Shown here in pieces: positions 35,966 through 45,703 of a stretch of 64,000 bases of DNA. Source of the DNA: Thalassobaculum litoreum DSM 18839 (GTDB lineage: Bacteria; Pseudomonadota; Alphaproteobacteria; Thalassobaculales; Thalassobaculaceae); the NCBI RefSeq assembly GCF_900102465.1, contig NZ_FNBW01000007.1, positions 124,001 to 188,000 on the forward strand, read 5' to 3'. Position numbers and translations under genes: made by a program. The notes beneath the pieces are model-generated. The model was not told the DNA's origin. It ran no database searches and worked only from the letters and a program-made list of their open reading frames with translations. Every line of letters starts with the position of its first letter. Position 1 is the stretch's first letter.

Positions 35966-36673
35966 TTATGCAAACGGTTTTTCAGGTGGGGGGCACATTT
36001 CTGCTAGCTGTTGCAGCATGGCCGCTCCGCGTGGATCGTATGGCTGGCCCAGCGCCAGCGGCTCCCAGTGCCGGCGGAAGCCGTTGAGCGCCATGCGCGA
36101 CACCGGATCGTCGAACGTCGCGGCGCCGGTACGGTAGCCGATGCGGGTCAGGGCGGCCACCGCGTCGGCCTCCGCCATCACCGCCGGAACCAGTCGGTCG
36201 GGGAACAGGCCGATGCCCCCGCGCGCCAGTCCGCGCCAGTCGAACAGGTGACCCGGATCGATCTTGCGACCAGGGGCCACGTCGCTGTGTCCCAGCACCC
36301 GGTGCGCGGGAATCCGGTGTCGGGCGATGATGTCCCGGCACAGGGCCATGACGGCGAGCATCTGCGCCTCGGGGAAGCGGCGGTAGCCGTGGCTGTGACC
36401 GGGGTTGGAGATCTCGATGCCGATGGAGCGCGAGTTGATGTCGGTCTCGCCCGTCCACCACGCGACGCCCGCGTGCCAGGCCCGGCGGTCCTCGTCGACC
36501 AGCCGCCAGACCCGGCCGTCCTCGCCGGCCACGTAATGGGCGCTGACCTGGGCCGCCGGATCGCAGAGCAGGGCGACCGCGTCCTCCGCCCGCACCATGT
36601 CGGTGTAATGCAGCAGCAGCATGTCGACAGGGCCGCGGCGCTCGCCGTGATTCGGGGAGGGACGCTCGATCAT
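35966..36673 (-). CDS. N-acetylmuramoyl-L-alanine amidase (AmpD/AmiD type)
   Basis: A 235-residue zinc amidase of the amidase-2 family, for cleaving the lactyl-amide bond of muropeptides. Zinc-ligand and catalytic blocks are LLLHYTDM (His), GIEISNPGHSHGYRRFP (Glu), and GHSDVAPGRKIDPGHLFDW (His and Asp). No signal peptide is visible, which suggests a cytoplasmic recycling role as for AmpD. The C-terminal third (FDDPVSRMALNGFRRHW) resembles the peptidoglycan-binding tail of AmiD. Its ATG overlaps the stop of the EamA gene; the longer frame upstream lies within that gene. Confidence 0.88.
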   Translation of the reverse strand: MIERPSPNHGERRGPVDMLLLHYTDMVRAEDAVALLCDPAAQVSAHYVAGEDGRVWRLVDEDRRAWHAGVAWWTGETDINSRSIGIEISNPGHSHGYRRFPEAQMLAVMALCRDIIARHRIPAHRVLGHSDVAPGRKIDPGHLFDWRGLARGGIGLFPDRLVPAVMAEADAVAALTRIGYRTGAATFDDPVSRMALNGFRRHWEPLALGQPYDPRGAAMLQQLAEMCPPPEKPFA

Positions 36674-37560
36674 GCTTCGGCGGAATCCGTCTTCGCCGCA
36701 ACCTCTGCCGGCTTCTCCGGCGGGGTCAGGATCACGATCGCCACGCCGATCAGGGTCAGGGCGCCGCCGATGAACTTCTCCAGCGTCGCCGGCTCGCCGA
36801 GGATGAAGATCCCGGCGGCGACACCGAAGGTCGGGGCGAGCAGCGAAAGCGGCATGATCGTCGTCACGGGGTAGCGCTGGATAAGACGGTACCACAACCC
36901 GTAGCCGAATACCGTCACCGCCACCGCCATGTAGACGACCGAGGCCCAGCCCCAGAACCCGGCATCCAGCACCTCGCCCCAGCGGTCGCCCTCGATGACG
37001 GCCGAGCCCAGCAGGAGCTGCGGCACGGCGAGCAGCGCGATCCAGGCGTTCAGGGTCATGGTGTCGATCTGGCCCAGCCGCTTGACCTGGATGGCCGACA
37101 CGGCCCAGCACAGGGCCGCCAGAATCGTCAGGGACAGGTAGAACGGATCGGGCGCCTCATGGGGCGCGCCGGCGATCAGCACGATGCCGCCGATGGCGAG
37201 CGCGCCGCCCAGTGCCTTCCGCCAGCCGAGCCTGTCGCGGAAGATCAGGAAGGCGAGCAGGGCGGAGAACGGCACCTGGATCTGCACGGCGATGGCCGCG
37301 ACCGAGGCGTCGATGCCGCTCAGCCCGGTGAACATCAGCGCGAAATGCAGAAAACCCAGGGTGAAGGAGATCGCCGCGACCTGGCGAAACTGGCCGTGCG
37401 GCCATTTCAGCCACGGGCTCAGCAGCAGCGCGGTGAGCGCGTACCGCAGGGCAACGAGAAGCATGGGCGGCATTTCGCCGAGACCGAGCTTCGTGACCGC
37501 GAAATTGAGGCCCCACGCGATGTTGACCGCGACCGCGAGCAGGATGTCGATCGGCCTCAC
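36670..37560 (-). CDS. DMT superfamily (EamA) transporter
   Basis: A 296-residue inner-membrane protein with ten predicted hydrophobic segments arranged as two EamA repeats (first from IDILLAVAVNIAWGLNFAVT, second from LTILAALCWAVSAIQVKRL). Members export amino acids, metabolites or drugs, and the substrate here is not evident. The start is GTG at 37558-37560; no strong ribosome site is seen. It is translationally coupled to the downstream amidase gene. Confidence 0.85.
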   Translation of the reverse strand: MRPIDILLAVAVNIAWGLNFAVTKLGLGEMPPMLLVALRYALTALLLSPWLKWPHGQFRQVAAISFTLGFLHFALMFTGLSGIDASVAAIAVQIQVPFSALLAFLIFRDRLGWRKALGGALAIGGIVLIAGAPHEAPDPFYLSLTILAALCWAVSAIQVKRLGQIDTMTLNAWIALLAVPQLLLGSAVIEGDRWGEVLDAGFWGWASVVYMAVAVTVFGYGLWYRLIQRYPVTTIMPLSLLAPTFGVAAGIFILGEPATLEKFIGGALTLIGVAIVILTPPEKPAEVAAKTDSAEA

Positions 37561-37656
37561 GGTGTTTGCGCTGCAGCAATGACTAGAAGCATGGGCCGAG
37601 TGATAGGATCAACTTCCCGTGCCGTCCAGCGCTGTGATGGAAGCGGATCCGTGCCG

Positions 37657-37881
37657 CTACTGCGCCTTTGGAGCGGCCTTCTTCCTCTCCCTCTCCTTCA
37701 CCTCGGAGGGAACCGGGGCTCGGGGAGAGGCGGGGGCCTCGATCGGCGCCGACACGATCACGGCCGGCGCGAAGTCGCGGCGCGCATCGGGGGCGGGGTC
37801 GGGCAGATTGCCTTGTGCCGCCATGAGTAACATGGCGAGGAAGGGCGATAGGGCTGCGCTCGAAAGCATGTCTGTGTCCAT
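37657..37881 (-). CDS. Possible small exported protein, unrecognised
   Basis: A 74-codon frame with a hydrophobic N-terminal stretch (MLSSAALSPFLAMLLMAAQG) and a Pro/Ala-rich, then Lys/Arg/Glu-rich tail. It resembles a signal peptide plus short disordered protein, and its codons are G/C-ending as in real genes. There is no clear ribosome-binding site and I recognise no family. It is the only candidate gene in the 541-bp region 37561-38101; the rest of that stretch shows nothing convincing. Confidence 0.3.
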   Translation of the reverse strand: MDTDMLSSAALSPFLAMLLMAAQGNLPDPAPDARRDFAPAVIVSAPIEAPASPRAPVPSEVKERERKKAAPKAQ

Positions 37882-38101
37882 GGGTCAGAGATTTTGGCTC
37901 AGAACGTGCCGCGGCGCCGGATTCCGTCGCCGCTCGGCAAGTTTCGTCCCAGGAATGATGCTGTCTTTCACCCATAAATGTGGCGGTTTCGTGAAGAGCC
38001 GGGTGTTCCCAGCCGTTTTGCGCCGGGTTGACCTTCCCGTTACTGGAAGCGACAGGTTATGCCCGAACGCTGTGGTGTGCTTGCGGGTGGACGGAGGGGT
38101 G

Positions 38102-38584
38102 ATGTCGGGAAGAACGGTGGTTCTGGCGGTCAGTGTGCTTCTCCTCATGGTGGCCGTCGGTGTGCTTCTGCTGACCGGTCCGGGGGAGGATGACGGCGGC
38201 GCCATCCGCCTGGACCCGACAGACCCCGTGCTGGTCGCCGACGGACGGCGGATCTATCGCGAGGCCTGTGCCGCCTGTCATGGCGCTGCGCTGGAAGGTC
38301 AGCCCAACTGGCAGCAGCGCCGCGCCGATGGCCGGTTGCCGGCGCCGCCGCACGATCCGAGCGGTCATACGTGGCACCACCCGGACGGTGTGCTTTTCGC
38401 GCTGACGAAGCAGGGCCCGGCGGCATTGATGAAGGACCCCGCCTATGCCACGGACATGCCGGGATTTGCAGACGTCCTGAGCGACCGGGACATCCTGGCG
38501 GTGCTGTCCTATATCAAGAGCACATGGCCGGCGGAGATCCGTGCGCGCCATGATGCGATCAACGCCCGCGCCGCCGGCGGATGA
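38102..38584 (+). CDS. Membrane-anchored class I cytochrome c
   Basis: A 160-residue protein with an N-terminal membrane anchor (residues 5-26, VVLAVSVLLLMVAVGVLLLT) and a single heme-binding CAACHG motif in the first third of the periplasmic domain. The likely axial methionine is in DMPGFADVLSDRD, followed by the usual helix ILAVLSYIKSTW. It is an electron carrier on the outer face of the inner membrane. A strong GGAGG lies 4 nt before the ATG. The next gene, a cytochrome c' relative, starts 47 bp downstream and is probably co-transcribed. Confidence 0.88.
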   Translation: MSGRTVVLAVSVLLLMVAVGVLLLTGPGEDDGGAIRLDPTDPVLVADGRRIYREACAACHGAALEGQPNWQQRRADGRLPAPPHDPSGHTWHHPDGVLFALTKQGPAALMKDPAYATDMPGFADVLSDRDILAVLSYIKSTWPAEIRARHDAINARAAGG

Positions 38585-38630
38585 CCGGTGCCGGTCGGGT
38601 CCGGCTCAGTCCTGTCAGAGGATCGGCCCC

Positions 38631-39101
38631 ATGCGCCGATTTCCACGATTCGCCGCCTCCGCCGGTCTCTGCGCGTTGTTTGCCGCGGCCCTGGTGCCGG
38701 CGCCTTCCGTGCAGGCTCATGACGGAGCGACCGGGATCGTCAAGGAGCGCATGGACCTGATGAAGGCGCTCGGCGACGACGTGAAGCGGCTGGCCCGGAT
38801 GTTCAAGGGCGAGACGTCCTACGACCCCGAGGCGATCTCGGCCGTGGCCGCGCGGATCGAGCGTCGGGCGGGCGGAGACATGCTCGAGCTGTTTCCGGAG
38901 GGGTCGAGCGGCCATCCGAGCGAGGCGAAGCAGGATATCTGGCGCCACTGGCCGGAGTTCGAGGCCAAGGCCGATGAGCTTGCAACCCGGGCCTCGGTGC
39001 TGGCGGCGGTGGCCGACGCGGGCAAGGGGGACGCAAGGGCCGCCTTCGGCCGGCTCGCCGGCATCCGCAAGGCCTGCCACCAGGACTTCAAGGAGGACTG
39101 A
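38631..39101 (+). CDS. Cytochrome c'/c-556 family protein with single-cysteine heme motif
   Basis: A 156-residue exported four-helix protein. It has a Sec signal peptide cleaved near SVQAHD and helices starting with the axial-Met-like ERMDLMKALGD. The C-terminal heme site should read CxxCH but here reads RKACH (146-150), so the first cysteine is Arg (codon CGC at 39066-39068, one base from TGC). Heme could still bind through one thioether. Start is the ATG at 38631, since the signal peptide begins there. It follows a normal cytochrome c gene, a likely redox partner. Confidence 0.8.
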   Translation: MRRFPRFAASAGLCALFAAALVPAPSVQAHDGATGIVKERMDLMKALGDDVKRLARMFKGETSYDPEAISAVAARIERRAGGDMLELFPEGSSGHPSEAKQDIWRHWPEFEAKADELATRASVLAAVADAGKGDARAAFGRLAGIRKACHQDFKED

Positions 39102-39122
39102 GGCCCGCTCTGAGCGTGGCGG

Positions 39123-40976
<1,854 letters not shown>

Positions 40977-40993
40977 CGATCAGGCTTTCATCT

Positions 40994-41041
40994 GGTCAGG
41001 TCAGGAGATGTTCTGGTGGTCAGGTCAGGAAATGTTCCGGG
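40994..41041. repeat. 24-bp tandem duplication at the 3' end of the TerB/DnaJ gene
   Basis: GGTCAGGTCAGGAGATGTTC at 40994 recurs as GGTCAGGTCAGGAAATGTTC at 41018, period 24 bp. The second copy contains the last codons and stop of the minus-strand DnaJ-domain gene; the first copy is non-coding. Confidence 0.7.
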
Positions 41042-41756
41042 CCTTCTTGATCCGATCCCAGGCACCGTTCAAGGCCGCCATACGCCCGGTCGCCTTCGAG
41101 ATCAACTCATCCGGCAGGCCCTGGGCGATCAGGCGGTCCGGGTGGTGCTCGCGGATCAGCCGGCGATACGCCGCTCGGATCTCCTCGTCCGAGGCGGCAT
41201 GGTCGACGCCGAGCACCGAATAGGGGTCGTCGCCGTTGTCGCCGACATAGATCGTCCGCAGCCGGTCGAAGGCGACGTCGTCGAAGCCGAAGATCTCGGC
41301 GACCCGGCGCAGGTAGATCTCCTCGTTCTCATGGATCACGCCGTCGGCCCGGGCGATATGGAACAGGCTGCCGATCAGCTCCTCCAGGACGGGGGAGCCG
41401 GGATTGAACAGCCGGGCGATCTGGTGGGCATAGGCTTCGAAGCCGTCGCTGGTCTGCCGCGCCATGTCCCAGACGCGGCCGACATTCTTGATCTCCTCCG
41501 GCGGCACGCTGAACACGTCGCGGAAAGCGGAGATCTCGTCGCGGGTGACCACGCCGTCGGCCTTCGCCATCTTGGCGCCGAGGGCGATCACGCCGATGGT
41601 GAAGGCGATCTTCTTGGTCGCCGCCTCTTCGTCGATGGTCTGGTCGTCGGCATAGCGGTCGATGGCATGGCCGCCGACCACGCCCAGGAGCGCGCCGATC
41701 GGTCCGCCGATCGCGAAACCGGCGGCACCTCCGATGATCTTTCCCCAGATGCTCAC
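41025..41756 (-). CDS. TerB-like/DnaJ-domain protein (DjlA type)
   Basis: A 243-residue protein. The N-terminus has a Gly-rich hydrophobic segment (IIGGAAGFAIGGPIGALLGV, about 6-25) that may insert into the membrane. The middle is a TerB-like helical domain with the acidic AKADGVVTRDE and ARADGVIHENE metal-type motifs. The C-terminal J domain carries HPD in REHHPDRLIAQ, which stimulates DnaK. This is the DjlA co-chaperone layout. It is a single minus-strand gene between the ABC-F and PilZ genes. Confidence 0.87.
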   Translation of the reverse strand: MSIWGKIIGGAAGFAIGGPIGALLGVVGGHAIDRYADDQTIDEEAATKKIAFTIGVIALGAKMAKADGVVTRDEISAFRDVFSVPPEEIKNVGRVWDMARQTSDGFEAYAHQIARLFNPGSPVLEELIGSLFHIARADGVIHENEEIYLRRVAEIFGFDDVAFDRLRTIYVGDNGDDPYSVLGVDHAASDEEIRAAYRRLIREHHPDRLIAQGLPDELISKATGRMAALNGAWDRIKKARNIS

Positions 41757-41864
41757 GCCGTCCCCGACCCGTAAATTTGCTTTTGGTAAGGCGGCGGGAG
41801 TTTGGCGTCCGCGCTTCCAGGGGTCAACGCCGACGGTGGCGGGACGGTTCCATTCCCGGAGCGG

Positions 41865-42209
41865 TCAACGGCTGCCGGTCTTGTGGGCGAAATATTCGAC
41901 GATCGCCTGCTTCTTATGTTTGTCGATCCGGTGGAACTGGGCGGCGAGCTTGTCTCCGGCCGCCCGGACCACGACGGCCTCGGCGTTGAAGACGATGACC
42001 CGGCTGTCGTCACGGACCTCGACGGTCATCTTGAACTTCTGTCCCTTGATCAGCCGGCCGTCATGGCCGGAGATCAGGATGCCGGACTGGCTCCAGTTCT
42101 CGAGCGCGAATTTGCTGCTGTCGATGGTCACCGTGCCGATCGCGGCCACCCGGGGGGCAACCCGGCGGTCGCTGTCACCGGAGAAGGCGGATTTGATCGC
42201 AGACCACAT
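41865..42209 (-). CDS. PilZ domain protein
   Basis: A 114-residue single-domain PilZ protein, a cyclic di-GMP receptor. Both ligand motifs are intact: RxxxR at Arg16-Arg20 (RVAPR) and NxSxxG at Asn38-Gly43 (NWSQSG). The C-terminus is basic (RIDKHKKQAIVEYFAHK). No partner domain is present, so it probably acts by binding another protein. It is followed by the TerB/DnaJ gene on the same strand. Confidence 0.85.
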   Translation of the reverse strand: MWSAIKSAFSGDSDRRVAPRVAAIGTVTIDSSKFALENWSQSGILISGHDGRLIKGQKFKMTVEVRDDSRVIVFNAEAVVVRAAGDKLAAQFHRIDKHKKQAIVEYFAHKTGSR

Positions 42210-42563
42210 GAGATCACTTCCTGATAGTCCATTGAGGCCGATGGCCCGTTGCGAGAGTGGATTTCGGGCGCATTCTGCGCGCCGGTGACTGAAGATTTGG
42301 TAAACTTCCGGTCACCAATGCGGATATTCGGTTGTGGGCCGCGCTCTTGATCTACTTGTCGTTGCCTGTGTCGAGCGGCCGGCGGATCGCGGAAGTACTG
42401 CAGAGTACCCGGGCCCGATATGCGATGCTTGGTCGCTGGCCGCGGCGGAAGTAAGAAGGTGCTGCCGCCTTGTTCCCGCGCGCCGCAATCATTAGCGTCG
42501 TCGGTCCAGTCCGTAGAGTTGAGTCACTCGGGCCGTTCCGGTCCCGAAAAGGAGTTGAAGACC
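42210..42563. other. Intergenic region before the D-lactate/glycolate-type oxidase gene
   Basis: A 354-bp divergent gap. No convincing gene. It contains an inverted repeat GGTGAC...GTCACC near 42284-42315 and a short hairpin GTACT-GCAG-AGTAC near 42393. GGAG lies just before the oxidase ATG at 42564. Promoters for both flanking genes should be here but none can be assigned. Confidence 0.4.
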
Positions 42564-43973
42564 ATGCAGGTCGATGTCCAGCCGTCCAACGCCACCGCCC
42601 GTGACGCCGCCATGGCCGAACTGGCCGCCACGTTCGGGGCCGAGCGGATCGTCACCGGCAAGGACATCCGCAACCGCCACGGCACGGACGAGAGCTACCA
42701 CCCGACCGTTGCGCCGGATGCCGTCTTCTTCGCCCGCAGCACCGAAGAGGTGTCCCAGGCGGTGACGATCTGCGCCAAGCACAAGTGGCCGGTCATTCCG
42801 TTCGGCGTCGGCACCTCGCTGGAAGGCGGCGTGGCCGCCCTGCGCGGCGGTCTGTCGGTCGACGTCTCCGAGATGAACAAGATCCTGGCGGTGAACGCCG
42901 ATGACCTGGACGTCCGCGTGCAGGCCGGCGTGACCCGCAAGCAGCTCAACGAGTATCTGCGCGATACCGGTCTGATGTTCCCGATCGATCCGGGGGCCGA
43001 CGCTTCCATCGGCGGCATGTGCGCCACCCGTGCGTCCGGCACCAACGCCGTGCGCTACGGCACCATGCGCGACAACGTGCTGAGCCTGACCGTGGTCATG
43101 GCCGACGGCCGGGTGGTCAAGACCGCGCGCCGGGCCAAGAAGTCGGCGGCCGGCTACGACCTGACCCGCCTGTTCGTCGGCTCGGAGGGCACGCTCGGCG
43201 TCATCACCGAGATCCAGCTCAAGGTCTACGGCATCCCCGAGGCGATCTCCTCGGCCGTCGTCCAGTTCGACGACCTGGAGAGTGCGGTAAGCACCTGCGT
43301 GCTGACCATCCAGTCCGGCGTACCGGTCGCCCGCATGGAGTTGCTCGACGACAGCCAGATGGGGGCCTGTATCGCCTACTCCAAGCTGGAGGGCTACACC
43401 GCCCGGCCGACCCTGTTCTTCGAGTTCCACGGCTCGGAGACCGGCGTGGTCGAGCAGGCCGAGACCGTCCAGGGCATCGCCGCCGAGTTCGGCGGGACCG
43501 ACTTCAAATGGGCGACCAAGGCGGAAGACCGCAACAAGCTGTGGGAAGCGCGGCACAACGCGTTCTACGCCGCCCTGGCCCTGCGTCCGGGGGCCAAGGG
43601 CTGGCCGACCGATGTCTGCGTGCCGATCTCGCGGCTGGCCGAATGCATCACGGAGACCAAGAAGGATCTGGCCGAGACCGGCCTGCTGGCGCCGCTGGTC
43701 GGCCATGTGGGCGACGGCAACTTCCACCTGGTCTATGTGATCGATCCGGAGAGCCAGGAGGAGATGCGCCTGGCCAAGGAGCACAGCGACCGCATGGTGC
43801 TGCGCGCCCTGTCCATGGACGGCACCTGCACCGGCGAGCACGGGGTCGGCTACGGCAAGATGGAGTTCCTGGCCGCCGAACTGCCGGAAGCCATCCCGGT
43901 GATGCGCGCGGTCAAGCAGGCGCTCGACCCGGACAACATCATGAATCCGGGCAAGCTGTTCCGGATGAACTGA
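42564..43973 (+). CDS. FAD-linked oxidase, D-lactate dehydrogenase/glycolate oxidase GlcD type
   Basis: A 469-residue flavoprotein of the FAD-binding-4/FAD-oxidase-C family. FAD-binding blocks include PVIPFGVGTSLEGG, DPGADASIGGMCATRASGTNAVRYG and GSEGTLGVITEI. The C-terminal catalytic part has HVGDGNFHLVYVID and GTCTGEHGVGYGK with the conserved histidines. It oxidises a 2-hydroxyacid such as D-lactate or glycolate and passes electrons to the respiratory chain. Start is the ATG at 42564 with GGAG upstream; the longer frame has no homology. A GlcG-like gene follows 11 bp later. Confidence 0.9.
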   Translation: MQVDVQPSNATARDAAMAELAATFGAERIVTGKDIRNRHGTDESYHPTVAPDAVFFARSTEEVSQAVTICAKHKWPVIPFGVGTSLEGGVAALRGGLSVDVSEMNKILAVNADDLDVRVQAGVTRKQLNEYLRDTGLMFPIDPGADASIGGMCATRASGTNAVRYGTMRDNVLSLTVVMADGRVVKTARRAKKSAAGYDLTRLFVGSEGTLGVITEIQLKVYGIPEAISSAVVQFDDLESAVSTCVLTIQSGVPVARMELLDDSQMGACIAYSKLEGYTARPTLFFEFHGSETGVVEQAETVQGIAAEFGGTDFKWATKAEDRNKLWEARHNAFYAALALRPGAKGWPTDVCVPISRLAECITETKKDLAETGLLAPLVGHVGDGNFHLVYVIDPESQEEMRLAKEHSDRMVLRALSMDGTCTGEHGVGYGKMEFLAAELPEAIPVMRAVKQALDPDNIMNPGKLFRMN

Positions 43974-43984
43974 GGGGGCGCCCT

Positions 43985-44443
43985 TTGCCCATCCCCACCT
44001 CCGACCTGTCCCTCGACGAGGCCCGGGCGATCATCGCCGGGGCGTTCGCCGAGGCCGCCGCGCGGAAGCTGAATCCGCTGGCGGTTGCCGTGCTCGATGC
44101 CGGGGGCCATATCCGTGCGATCGAACGGCAGGACGGCGCCAGCATGCACCGGCCGGAAATCGCCATCGGCAAGGCCTACGGGGCGCTCGCCATGGGGTTC
44201 GGCAGCCGGGAGCTGGCCAATCGGGTGAAGGACAAGGGCGCGGTGTTTCTCGATGCGGTGAACGGCATGATCGGCGGGCGGCTGATACCGGCTCCCGGCG
44301 GCGTGCTGGTGAAAGACACGGCCGGCAACGTGATCGCGGCGGTCGGCATTTCCGGCGACGCCTCGGACCAGGACGAGGCCTGTGCCGTCGCCGGCATTCG
44401 GGCTGCCGGGCTGACGGCGGAAACCGGGGCGCCATCGGCGTGA
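43985..44443 (+). CDS. GlcG/HbpS-family protein
   Basis: A 152-residue member of the GlcG/HbpS (DUF336) family: LNPLAVAVLDAGGHIRAIERQDG, then ASMHRPEIAIGKAYGALAMG, and the Gly-rich IPAPGGVLVKDTAGNVIAAVGISGD. These proteins accompany glycolate/2-hydroxyacid oxidation genes, and some bind heme. The start is TTG at 43985, 8 nt after GAGGGGG. The gene overlaps the next by 4 bp (GTGA) and follows the flavoprotein by 11 bp, forming an operon. Confidence 0.85.
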   Translation: MPIPTSDLSLDEARAIIAGAFAEAAARKLNPLAVAVLDAGGHIRAIERQDGASMHRPEIAIGKAYGALAMGFGSRELANRVKDKGAVFLDAVNGMIGGRLIPAPGGVLVKDTAGNVIAAVGISGDASDQDEACAVAGIRAAGLTAETGAPSA

Positions 44444-45201
44444 GCGCGGTCGCCAAGCTTGCCCTGGCGGTCGCGGCCGTGGCCATGGTCGGACCGCTGC
44501 TGTTCAAGGGGGCGAGCCATTCCTGGGCCAGCGAGCCCTGGCATCGGGCCGACCGCAGTTCCGCGGGTCTGGCGCCGGACCCTCAGTCGACGCCGGAGGC
44601 GGTGGTTCAGGTTTACGCCGCGCCGACCTATGGCTGGCGCGGCATCTTCGCCGTCCATGCCTGGATCGCCGTCAAGGACGCGAATGCCGCGCGCTACGAC
44701 CGGTGGGACGTGATGGGCTGGGGCGGCGGCCGGGTGGTGCGGCAGAACTACGACGGTCCGGACCACCGCTGGTTCGGCCGGGAGCCGACAGTGCTGGCCG
44801 ATATCCGCGGCGACAGGGCCGTGGCCCTGATCCCACAGATCCGCGCGGCGGTGGCCGCCTATCCCTGGCCGGAGACCTACCGGACCTTTCCCGGACCGAA
44901 CAGCAACACCTTCGTCGCCTTCGTGTCGCGCCGGGTGCCGGATCTCGGCCTCGACCTGCCGCCGACCGCGATCGGCAAGGACTTCCGGCCGCTCAGCGAT
45001 CCGATCGGCCGTGCGCCCAGCGGCGGCGGCCTGCAGGTCAGCCTGTTGGGGCTGGCGGGCCTGATCGTCGCGCCGACGGAGGGGATCGAGGTCAATCTGC
45101 TCGGTCTCGGCATCGGCTTGGACATTGCGCAGCCGGCCTTGCGCCTTCCCGGCATCGGTCGGGTGGGCGCATCCGGCGGCGCGGACCGCCCACGGCAATA
45201 G
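44440..45201 (+). CDS. DUF3750 family protein
   Basis: A 253-residue protein with a hydrophobic N-terminus (LALAVAAVAMVGPLLF, about 6-22), probably a membrane anchor or uncleaved signal. The blocks VQVYAAPTYGWRGIFAVHAW, the FPGPNSNTFVAFV segment, PPTAIGKDF and the C-terminal VNLLGLGIGLD match DUF3750 as I know it. Its function is unknown. The GTG start overlaps the GlcG-like gene's stop, so it is translated from the oxidase operon. Confidence 0.8.
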   Translation: MSAVAKLALAVAAVAMVGPLLFKGASHSWASEPWHRADRSSAGLAPDPQSTPEAVVQVYAAPTYGWRGIFAVHAWIAVKDANAARYDRWDVMGWGGGRVVRQNYDGPDHRWFGREPTVLADIRGDRAVALIPQIRAAVAAYPWPETYRTFPGPNSNTFVAFVSRRVPDLGLDLPPTAIGKDFRPLSDPIGRAPSGGGLQVSLLGLAGLIVAPTEGIEVNLLGLGIGLDIAQPALRLPGIGRVGASGGADRPRQ

Positions 45202-45277
45202 CCCCCGACCGTTACCGGTCGCGGGCTTGAAATGCCGGTCTGTGAGGGGAGGGCAGGCGCCAGGCCCGCCCGTCAGC

Positions 45278-45397
45278 TCAGGAGATCGCCGACGCCGACA
45301 GGACCATCGTGCCGAGCAGAATGCCGTACACGAAGACCAGCGCCGGCCAGGAGGCGGCATTTCGATTATAGGTCCGGATCATTTCATCCTTCGTCAT
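45278..45397 (-). CDS. 39-residue single-pass membrane peptide
   Basis: A short gene on the minus strand with a very strong ribosome-binding site (GAGGAGG, 5 nt before the ATG). The product begins MTKDEMIRTYNRNAASW and continues with one hydrophobic helix (residues 17-39) to the C-terminus. The charged head and single helix are typical of small inner-membrane regulatory or assembly peptides. I recognise no family. Codons are normal for the window. A G-rich hairpin (around 45420-45440) precedes the ribosome site and may affect translation. It converges on the DUF3750 gene. Confidence 0.65.
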   Translation of the reverse strand: MTKDEMIRTYNRNAASWPALVFVYGILLGTMVLSASAIS

Positions 45398-45444
45398 GGT
45401 CGCCTCCTCTGGGGGTCACGGAACCCCCCCATGGGGTCCCTATG

Positions 45445-45503
45445 AACGTACGGTCTCACACACTGTTCGGCGTTCACCGTCTAGAAACGCCATTTAACGT
45501 ACG
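45445..45503. repeat. Two AACGTACG boxes 51 bp apart
   Basis: AACGTACG occurs at 45445-45452 and 45496-45503, each centred on the palindrome CGTACG and separated by close to five helical turns. They sit in the 306-bp gap between the 39-residue gene and the iron alcohol dehydrogenase gene. The rest of that gap shows nothing else I can support. Confidence 0.4.
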
Positions 45504-45703
45504 TGGCGGGAACATCAAGCAGGATTTGCAGTTAAGATCGCGTGAAGTCTGCAAAGCAGGCAGGCATAAACCGCATAGCTCGGTTTCGGCATTCGATATC
45601 CGGAAATTTCGGGAACCGCGTAGCTGCTTGTAGCCGTCGTGAGCGGGCGCTACGGTCACTGCCAAACGACAGGAATCAAACACTGAGGGACGGAGGAGCC
45701 GTG

